Shown here in pieces: positions 1-7,140 of a DNA stretch of 64,000 nucleotides (positions are counted from its first letter, which is position 1; each line of letters starts with the position of its first letter). Source of the DNA: [Phialemoniopsis] sp. UDSM-2020 (lineage: Eukaryota; Ascomycota; Sordariomycetes; Thyridiales; Thyridiaceae). The notes under the pieces were generated by a model, which worked only from the letters and a program-made list of their open reading frames with translations, ran no database searches and was not told the DNA's origin. Location: the NCBI GenBank assembly GCA_018873225.1, contig JAEILZ010000006.1, forward strand, positions 1,426,001-1,490,000, written 5' to 3'. A program made the translations under genes and the position numbers.

Positions 1-332
1 ATTCGCGCAAGCGTTCTCGCTCGATGCGCTCCCGGTCAAACTCGGCACTCGGTGCGCCAACCGTCATGGCTGGCATCATCGCTGGCTCGGTTGCTGCTGG
101 CTGGTCCCCTATCGACCGCGCCAGCGGCGAGCGCGACTTTAGCCAGATCTCCCGGACACCTTCCCCGCTCGTCACTAGGGACGACGATCAGGGCCAGCAG
201 TCGTCCAACGTTCTTGATGAGGGTGGCTTTACTGAAGAGCCCCAGGAGATTCCGAGCAGCGCCAAGAACTCCTCTGATGTGCCGCGCCTGTCGGTACCGC
301 AACCGCCGCACCACAAGTCACCCCCATCCTAA
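1..332 (+). CDS. 3' end of an unidentified protein-coding gene (partial)
   Basis: An open frame enters from the left edge (codons in phase with position 3) and ends at TAA 330-332. The readable tail, a little over 100 residues, starts with an Arg/Ser-rich stretch (SRKRSRSMRSRSNS). It then has a small hydrophobic Ala/Gly patch (MAGIIAGSVAAGW) and a polar, Pro/Ser-rich, probably disordered C-terminus with an SRTPSPL motif. I do not recognise a family. The ATG at 24 is probably internal rather than a true start, because the frame is already open upstream. A competing frame (52-345) is richer in Arg/Ala/Leu and looks less natural. The hydrophobic patch could be a short membrane segment or simply a linker, and the missing N-terminal part would decide. 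Confidence 0.5.
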   Translation, partial: SRKRSRSMRSRSNSALGAPTVMAGIIAGSVAAGWSPIDRASGERDFSQISRTPSPLVTRDDDQGQQSSNVLDEGGFTEEPQEIPSSAKNSSDVPRLSVPQPPHHKSPPS

Positions 333-1380
333 AGGGACTGGCTAGCCCGGCGGAGAGCATCGGCCCCCGTTTCTAGCCCGCCTTCGCTACGAGGCGTATA
401 AGTCAACATTTTAATCACTTCTTTTACCCTGTTTTCCCCAGCTCTTCTGCACTTTGCAGGGTGAGTAAAGGGAAAGTACATAAACCACCAACATACCAGG
501 CATGCCAGCATCTTTTTTGTCTATATGGAGTGGACGGCTCGACTTTTTTTTTGCGTCTTTTCTTTCTCATTGCACTGCATCAGCATGTATTTGTACTACG
601 GCGATTGTATAACACCACTTTCCTCGTTTTCTTCGACGTGGAGAGAACAGAGCAGGGCTGGCTTTATTTGTGCGGATTATCAAAACCTTGAAAAATACAC
701 ACATCCGGGTGGGGAAGCACAGCGAGCGGCTTCCCCACGGCGTTTCTTTGTCGTGGGATGGGAGGATGGCGTTCGACTTGGGTTTGTCTGGTGTTTTCTT
801 ACGTGTCTCGCTTTCTTGGCCCAAGAAGGCCGAAGCGATGCAAGGCAAAAAAAGAAATAGAGAGGAGAGAAGAAGGGGACTACATGTAAGCACGAAAGTG
901 CTTTAGGACTTGTGCGAGATACGAAGAATAAGGGATAAGCATGAATGCACTGTCCTTGAGCATTGGCATTATTCTATTTGTAGCGTTCTCGAGTAATACA
1001 TCTGTGAAGAAGTCACAACTACGCCAAATGCATAGACACCCATGGTCGCTTGATCTCTCCTCACTATGTGACATGTCTTGCCCGGGCCTTTTCAGGCTGA
1101 GCATTACCAAGTAGCAGGACTATACTTGTTTGCTGATGCCACTTCAGCGTCCCGGCTCGATCTGGTGTAGAAGCAGAACAACGGGAGTAGGCTGGTGCAG
1201 GAGAGCTCTGGGTCCTGATCTGTTGCTCAGCGTGCGTTGCCTGCCTGATATTGGCCTCGACGTAGCTGCCCCGAGCATCCGGGGATCGCTGCGATAGCAT
1301 GTGAGAATCAATGACCTCTCCAAAGAGACTCATACCATCATTACCTTTTCTAAACGACCAGTCACAAACCCCGTCACAGT
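333..1380. other. Intergenic, 3' flanks of two convergent genes
   Basis: About 1 kb between the stop of the left-edge gene and the stop of the ble-like gene on the other strand. It has T-rich runs (for example 544-552) consistent with 3' untranslated sequence. I see no supported gene. The short reading frames here are Lys/Ser- or Phe-rich and lack family features. Confidence 0.6.
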
Positions 1381-1749
1381 TCACGTAGGAGGAGCCTGGA
1401 CAAGACGGATCAGGCTCCCGTCCGGGTCGAGCAGGGCGCCGACCGTCCCGCCCCAGTCCTCCCTCTTGGGCCGGTGGGCGCGCGGGAACCCTACGTCCGC
1501 CTCGGGCACCCCCGCCGCGAGGACCTCGGCGAAGAAGGCGTCGACGTCGTCGAGCCGGAAGCAGCAGCTGAACCAGCTGGCGGCCGGGTCGAGGTCCGGG
1601 TGCGGGAAGAACTCGAGGACGAGGTCCCCACGCTTGAGGATCATCCAGTCTGCGTCCCGCCAGGTCTCGGCGAAGCCAAACTGCGCGTAGAAGCGCGAAG
1701 TCGCGGCGAAGTCGCGCGAGGGGAGGTTTGGGGTGGCGTGGTCTGGCAT
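1381..1749 (-). CDS. Tn5-Ble-like bleomycin-binding protein (VOC/glyoxalase fold)
   Basis: Intronless gene for 122 residues. The family (vicinal oxygen chelate fold; bacterial Ble proteins) sequesters bleomycin-type glycopeptides as a domain-swapped dimer in the cytosol. Hallmarks visible are the N-terminal ATPNLPSRDF followed by F-Y and GF positions, a DWMILKRGDLVLEFFPHPD core, the Trp-Phe-Ser-Cys-Cys segment followed by RLDD, and the C-terminal WGGTVGALLDPDGSLIRL motif. From memory, these match the Tn5 ble type more closely than ordinary fungal glyoxalases, and the length of about 120 residues is typical of that family. The ATG lies right at the conserved N-terminal motif. The gene is visibly more GC-rich than its flanks and sits 225 bp from an initiator tRNA gene, which together suggest acquisition from bacteria. 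It could also be a VOC protein of other function; drug binding is not proven. Confidence 0.85.
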   Translation of the reverse strand: MPDHATPNLPSRDFAATSRFYAQFGFAETWRDADWMILKRGDLVLEFFPHPDLDPAASWFSCCFRLDDVDAFFAEVLAAGVPEADVGFPRAHRPKREDWGGTVGALLDPDGSLIRLVQAPPT

Positions 1750-1956
1750 AGCGATATATCAACCTTGTAAAGCGAGTGCTGCTGGGTGAAGGTGACGATA
1801 TGTAGTCACTGACCGACCTGAGACGATGCTGCCAAGAGTCTGTCAAGGCAATGAAAGCGAAATATGAAATATTAAAATGAGAAAGACGTATCTTTCATTA
1901 CACTTCAGCGATAATGGCAGGCCTCGCCGGTGCTGTAGATAATAAAAAAAAAGGGC

Positions 1957-1963
1957 AAAAAAA
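1957..1963 (-). terminator. Pol III T-tract terminator of the intron-containing tRNA-iMet
   Basis: Seven A residues on the + strand, read as T7 on the minus strand, lie 11 nt beyond the tRNA 3' end. A second A-run (about 1944-1952) lies further downstream. Runs of at least four T are the usual Pol III stop. No T4 run occurs inside the tRNA or its inserted sequence, so full-length transcription is plausible. Confidence 0.65.
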
Positions 1964-1973
1964 CAATTGCTTA

Positions 1974-2096
1974 TAGCAAGGAGTGGTTTCGATCCACCGT
2001 CCTCCGGGTTATGCTGGAACATATTAGTTGACGTTTTTGGAATTTAGCGTGGAATTTAACTTACAGCCCGGCGCGCTTCCACTGCGCCACCTTGCT
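1974..2096 (-). tRNA. tRNA-iMet(CAU): Initiator tRNA-Met (CAU) interrupted by a 51-nt intron in the anticodon loop
   Basis: Read on the minus strand, with 2014-2064 removed, this is a complete 72-nt cloverleaf. It has the eukaryotic initiator hallmarks: A1:U72 at the acceptor end, three G:C pairs (GGG/CCC) flanking the anticodon loop, and T-loop AUCGAAA in place of TUCG. Compared with the uninterrupted copy at 2252-2323 it differs at three positions only. Pair 7:66 changes from A-U to G-C (compensatory) and pair 49:65 from G-C to G-U. The internal A box (TGGCGCAGTGG) and B box (GGATCGAAACC) are intact and T7 follows downstream. The insertion falls between U33 and C34, not at the canonical 37/38 site. 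Whether the transcript is spliced, or this copy is a silent relic, cannot be told from sequence. Confidence 0.9.
2014..2064 (-). other. Spliceosomal-type intron inside the initiator tRNA gene
   Basis: The 51-nt insertion reads GTAAGT at its 5' end, has AACTAAT (a CTRAY branch site) about 10 nt before the end, and finishes TTCCAG. This is exactly the layout of the protein-gene introns in this window. Removing it restores the loop CU-CAU-AA perfectly. The boundaries cannot be slid to position 37/38, because the insert begins GTAA whereas the exon after the junction reads CATA. It contains a short direct repeat (TAAATTCCA twice) and no T4 run that would stop Pol III. Confidence 0.85.
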
Positions 2097-2240
2097 CTAA
2101 CTTGATTGGGTAATATTGCCTTATTCTTATCTATACAGCCAAAATCATGTGCCCAAGGTCACCATAAAAAATCGCAAAACTCTGGTTCGGCCAGGGGCAC
2201 CAGGATGATGACACATCGACCAGATTTGCCCCAGGACCCC

Positions 2241-2245
2241 AAAAA
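2241..2245 (-). terminator. Pol III T5 terminator of the uninterrupted tRNA-iMet
   Basis: AAAAA on the + strand (T5 on the minus strand) lies 6 nt beyond the discriminator base of the tRNA at 2252-2323, the usual distance for a Pol III stop. Confidence 0.6.
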
Positions 2246-2251
2246 GAAAGC

Positions 2252-2323
2252 TAGCAAGAGGTGGTTTCGATCCACCGTCCTCCGGGTTATGAGCCCGGCG
2301 CGCTTCCACTGCGCCATCTTGCT
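2252..2323 (-). tRNA. tRNA-iMet(CAU): Initiator tRNA-Met (CAU), uninterrupted
   Basis: A 72-nt cloverleaf on the minus strand. All seven acceptor pairs match (A1:U72 to A7:U66) and the discriminator is A. The D stem is GCGC/GCGC, the anticodon stem CCGGG/CCCGG, the loop CUCAUAA with anticodon CAU, and the T arm GGUGG-AUCGAAA-CCACC. The A1:U72 pair, the GGG/CCC anticodon stem and the A54-containing T loop identify the cytosolic initiator rather than an elongator. It lies 155 bp from the interrupted copy in the same orientation. Confidence 0.95.
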
Positions 2324-3703
2324 TGATGAGAGATGTTCTTTCCGACGTTGTTTCGACCGATGCAACCTTTCCGGCTCGACCTCGTGCATCAGGCTTTGAG
2401 GTTGGCAACTTGAGAGTTGCTTGTCGAATTGTATTAGACAGGATGCCCCCGATTGCGTTTTTTTGAAAGACTCAAAATCGAAAAGGCATTGCTTTTGGAA
2501 GGTTTGAAGGTTTTGGGTCTGTCGTGATATTGTCGGTCGCAACATTGGAATGGTCGTGGTGGAATTGCCGAAACTTGGTGTGTGTCTTTTCATCCGAAGT
2601 CTCGTTCCATTTCATTTCCATGCTGTCGTGTCGGGCCACCGAGCACACCAAGACTCGGCCAGCTCGGCCAGGCACCACCAGTCCAGCCAGTCCACCACCT
2701 AGGTAACCTAACAAACCCTCAGGATGAGCCCATGTGCGAGAGAAGGCGAAAGAACTTGTTCAATTTCCACGCAACCATAACCTTCCTGCCTGTCTTGCTC
2801 GTCCCTCTTTCTTCAACTCGGCATTGCCACTCGTCTTCCCATCCCACGATCATCAGCTCAATCTCTTTGATTTCTTCCCTTTCCAACTCCTCATTGGCAG
2901 CAGAACCGATCAAGACTTGCAACCAAAAAGGTAGGCCGGCCTCGAGCAAGACACTTTTTCTCCCAATTTCGCACTAATACTTCTGGCCCATTCGACGAAT
3001 GCTCCAGGCCAGAGTTGCCTCCTCCCCTCCTCTCTCTCTCTCTCTCTATCTCTCTCATCTTCCCAAAGTAGTGTACCTGATCTAAATCCATCTTATTCAC
3101 TCCTTGTCTCTTCACTTGACTTTACCTACACTACCTACCTTACCTCTCTCTTCCCTCGTCGGTCTTGTCGTCGCACCACCCCCCAACAAGAAGAGCACAC
3201 AGCAAAGTATAATCACCTCGTCTCTTTTGTCTTTGGCCCACCCATCATTAAAGAGCGAATGAGTCGCACCTTTTATCTGAGACTTTGCATCACATAAATC
3301 TCTTGTTCCATCATTTCGATCATTCACTCACCACTTGCCACACATTTTCTCCCCTTGAGCAACGACCACTTTTTAGTTGACCTCGTTTAGAGATCTCCCT
3401 TTCGATAATCGTTGACACATATATCCATCCTCCCTCCGCCCGCTCCCACACCTTTACTCACCTCTTCTCTTTTTCTCCCCCACCACTTGTGCTCCCGTCA
3501 ACAACACTCGCCTGACGCGTTTCAAACAGGTCTGGAGTTACAGAGAATCTCCTGCAAAATCACCAGCATTCGAACTCGGAAGAAATTTACGTGTGCAACT
3601 CTATTCATCAAAATTCCATCACCGGGATCATCATCTCCTGATTGCTGGAGATTGCTGGTGGTTTTTGACAACCGGCCAAAGGGAGGGAGTTGGCTCACTC
3701 AAA
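2324..3703 (+). promoter_or_regulatory. Promoter and probable long 5' leader of the SIR2-type gene
   Basis: About 1.4 kb without a supported gene. From about 2750 the sequence is pyrimidine-rich with many CTC/TTC runs, as in fungal promoters and leaders. An ATG at 3412 opens a 140-codon frame that overlaps the SIR2 start at 3704 in a different phase; if transcripts begin upstream of it, it would act as an overlapping upstream ORF. An ATG at 3593 is in frame with SIR2 and would add 37 residues. Possible leader introns cannot be resolved without RNA data. Confidence 0.45.
3030..3057. repeat. (TC)n microsatellite
   Basis: A nearly pure CT dinucleotide run with one interruption (CTATC), lying in the presumed leader or promoter of the SIR2-type gene. 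Such tracts are common in fungal promoters and vary in length. Confidence 0.8.
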
Positions 3704-5462
3704 ATGGCAGACGTCAAAAAATCCAATGGAGTCGCCATTCGCAATGGTGGCCCCAACACCACTACAACCTCCAAGAAGGCCAGCGCGCGTGTAAAGGACC
3801 TGGTCGATTACGACGAAAAGAAACACATGGATGACATCAAGAACGATATCAAACATGGCGTTGTCCATGGCGCCCTGAACGAACTTGAGGAGCGAGTTAA
3901 CGATCTGGGCGAGTCGTGGGAGACAGAGTCATTGTTCGAGGATGCGCTCGAGGATCTAGCCGAGGACAAATTCTTCACAGATGGTGAGTCTCACTTTTAC
4001 CAGCTTGCGTTTTATCCTTCGTACCAGCCTCGAGGTCAAATTTGTCATTTTTGATCTTTTTGCCTTTTTTGCCATGATAAAAAAGTCATATCCTGCCTGA
4101 GCACGCAATCATTGTTTCCCTTTGATGAGTGGTTTCGCTCGTGTTCTCAAATACTGGTTGAATGATTCATTGTTTGCTAACAAACACCTGGCAGTTCCTG
4201 GCGCGTGCACTCCCGATGAGGCAGTCCACTATCGCCACATGTTGCGGGCGATAGGGCCTGAAGAGTTTTGCAGAAGGACAGTCGACGCAGGCATCATCAC
4301 GGCCAAGAAGCTGCTGACTGCCTTTGGCATTCGGCCGCCGGGTTTCCTCGAGGGCGAGGATGACGACGCATACTTTAGCCTGCTGAGCCTGGCCATGAGC
4401 CGCGAGTTATCCAAGCGTGCAAAATTGTCCAAGTTCAACACGATCGAGGATGCTGTCCATCTGCTCCAAACGTCGAAAAACATCATCGTTTTGACCGGTG
4501 CCGGCATCTCGACATCACTCGGCATTCCCGATTTCCGCTCCAAGGGCACGGGTCTGTACTCCAAGCTTGAGCATCTTGGTCTGAATGACCCGCAGGAAGT
4601 CTTTGACATCACCGTCTTCCGTGACGACCCTACGATTTTCTACTCGGTGGCCAAGGACATTCTGCCTGATCAGGACAGGTACTCACCGACCCACGCTTTT
4701 ATTGCTATGCTGCAGCAGAAGGGCAAGCTTCTCACAAACTACTCGCAAAACATCGATAATCTCGAGGCGAAAGCAGGCATCAAGCCTAGCAAGCTCATTC
4801 AATGTCATGGTTCCTTCGCCACGGCCTCTTGCGTCATGTGTGGTTACAAAGTCGAGGGCGACAGCATCTTCCCCATCATCAAGTCGGGCAAGATTCCGCG
4901 TTGTCCAAAGTGCGCTCCCAAGGAGCGGATGACCGCCAACAGCCGCAAGCGCAAGCTCGCTCGCGATGGCTCGGAGAAGAAGGTACGGCGACGCCCCGGC
5001 GATTACGACAGCGCCTCCGACAGCGAGTACGACTTGCCGAGCAACGGCGGCGTCATGAAGCCAGACATCACCTTCTTTGGCGAGCCCCTCCCCGACGAGT
5101 TCTCGCGGCGGCTTACGGAGCACGACAAGGATCTTGTCGATCTCGTCATCGTCATCGGCACCTCGCTCAAGGTGGCGCCCGTCTCAGAGGTCGTGCCTTA
5201 CCTGCCTGCCCACATCCCGCAGATCTACATCTCGCGCACGCCTGTAGGCCATGTCAACTTTGACATTGACATGCTGGGCGACTGCGACGTCGTGGTGTCG
5301 GAGCTGTGCAGGCGAGCAGGCTGGGATCTCAAGCACGACATGGTTCCAGAGGACCAGAAGGTGGACGTCGAGCTTTCGCAGGGCTACAAGAGCCGGTGGG
5401 TGTTTACCGATCTTACGGCGAAGCCGGAAGCGGTGGCAAAGGTCGAGGCGCCGCAGAACTGA
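3704..5462 (+). CDS. SIR2: SIR2/HST1-type NAD-dependent protein deacetylase (class I sirtuin)
   Basis: Exons 3704-3983 and 4195-5462; intron 3984-4194 (GTGAGT, GCTAAC, GCAG) keeps frame (phase 1). The product is 515 residues. The N-terminal 180 residues ([27 protein letters not shown]) resemble the Sir2 N-terminal module (DUF592) of Sir2/Hst1. The catalytic core has the NAD-binding TGAGIS at 194-199, IPDFRS, QNIDN and catalytic His298 in QCHGS. The zinc site is Cys306/309 (CVMC) and Cys330/333 (CPKC). Unusually, a basic then acidic/Ser-rich insert ([21 protein letters not shown]) follows the zinc module and probably holds a nuclear localisation signal. The likely role is histone deacetylation and silencing in the nucleus. 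The start is chosen at the ATG of MADVKKSNG; an in-frame ATG at 3593 is possible. SIR2 versus HST1 orthology is uncertain. Confidence 0.93.
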
Positions 5463-7049
5463 GGCCTTTTTGCGCCCTGGTGCATTAGTTCACAGGCGAC
5501 CTGTGACTACGCGACGCGGTATTCCTATCAAATGCCTCGGTTCGACAGTCAGCACAGCAGCAGCGCTGGCCCTTTTTTTTTTTTTTGGTGTCCGTCTCAC
5601 ACAGAGATGGCAACAGTCTCTACGCAGGGACTAAACAACATTTTTTAGCAGGGTTGATTATGGCAATGAAGCCTGCCCCGCTGGACACTCTAATACAGCA
5701 GCGTTCTTGCGCTGCATAGCAAACGAGAACGATACCTGTCCTTTGAGGCTGTTTTCTCCCAGACGAAAAGCGAACTAGAGAAGAACCCAAAAACTCTGGC
5801 GACATGGAGATGTCCCCAGATTCTACCAAGATCCTGTCTCTCGTTTTTTGGCCACCCTTTGCCCGCACCCCGGGGGGTTTGGGGTCAGCCGGCTTACATG
5901 GTCCAAAAATCAGGATAGTGCAAGACGACAACGGGACAGAGGTCATTCTACATTCTTTTGTCATTTGTGTTTTCGCGTTGTTCATTTGAGCATGGAGTTC
6001 TTGGGCGTTCTGAGTACTTAGATGACGAGCAGAGTCTGGTCCGGATCCCTTCTTTTTGTTAGTTGTTTAGCTAGCTTTAGGCTACCCCGAGTTGGGCGGT
6101 TTTTATCTCGCCTATCCGGGTTCTAGAAAAATTGTACGCAACATTTGAAGATCTGAATCCCGAGGTCTTCCCAGTGAGTGTTATGTGCGGATTATGTGGG
6201 CTGACTGACTGGAGTGGGAACGCCGGAGAAAATACGCATTCTTCTCTTTCCAGGTCCGTGACTGACGTGATGATATCATATGATGAGGGCATTCGCTGTG
6301 CTTCCTGAGGGGAGCTGATGAGAAGGCCTGAACTGCCGTGGCTGGCAACAGGTTGCTCCTGTATGTCTCCTACGCATCCCTGCCGCTGGAGCGAGCCATG
6401 AGAGAGTATTTGCTCATGTAGGTACTTTTGGTATTCGGGTTCGCTCGTAGCCCCGGAGTTCCGGAGTTGCTTCTTTGCCTAGACAGACAACTACATGTAA
6501 CCTTTGAAGCATGTGAATGTCGATTTGTTTTACATTTGTTTACTGTCCACTGTCTTTCGGTTTGATCATACACCATGACTTCCTCGTGGGTCCATGGGAC
6601 TTGGGTTGTTGAATAAATAGTGGCTTCACATCTATCATCACCTTTTTTCTCTTGTTTTTATTTTTATTTTTCTCTTTCAGTGAAAAGGGCAAGAGAGAAA
6701 ACAAACAGTAGAAAAGAGGACGGGAAGAACAGACAAAAGAAGAACGAAAACAAACAAATCGACCAGGAGAAATAGAAAAAGAGAAGACTCGATGAGAAAA
6801 GAAAGGTGGACTAGGTTGACGGAAGGTCTGGGCTCTCGCGATGGGTCCGACTTGCGCGAATATGACAAATGCCCATTCACCAATCAGTAGACTTCAACAT
6901 CTTCATCGTTGGTATATGCTTCGGGAAGCGAGCATCACCGCTCACATATATTCATTCGCTAAAGAACACCGCCGTTTTGATGCCTCCGCTCTATGGTTTC
7001 GCTACATGCACACCTGACCTCTCCCATTACATTCGTTGACATGCACTGC
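5463..7049. other. Intergenic between convergent SIR2 and SCYL2-type genes
   Basis: About 1.6 kb of facing 3' flanks. It contains a T14 run at 5573-5586 just past the SIR2 stop, and purine/pyrimidine-biased stretches around 6640-6790. I see no reading frame with family features, no RNA gene, and no repeat shared with the rest of the window. Confidence 0.6.
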
Positions 7050-7109
7050 CTACAACAAGCTCTCATACTTGGACAACCCAGACTTTGCTGCCCCTTGCTG
7101 CGGTTGAGC

Positions 7110-7140
<31 letters not shown>

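Noticed and set aside
1064..1846. 260-codon minus-strand frame spanning the ble-like gene
   Set aside because: Arg/Pro-rich out-of-frame translation of the same GC-rich stretch. The 1381-1749 frame carries the conserved VOC motifs.
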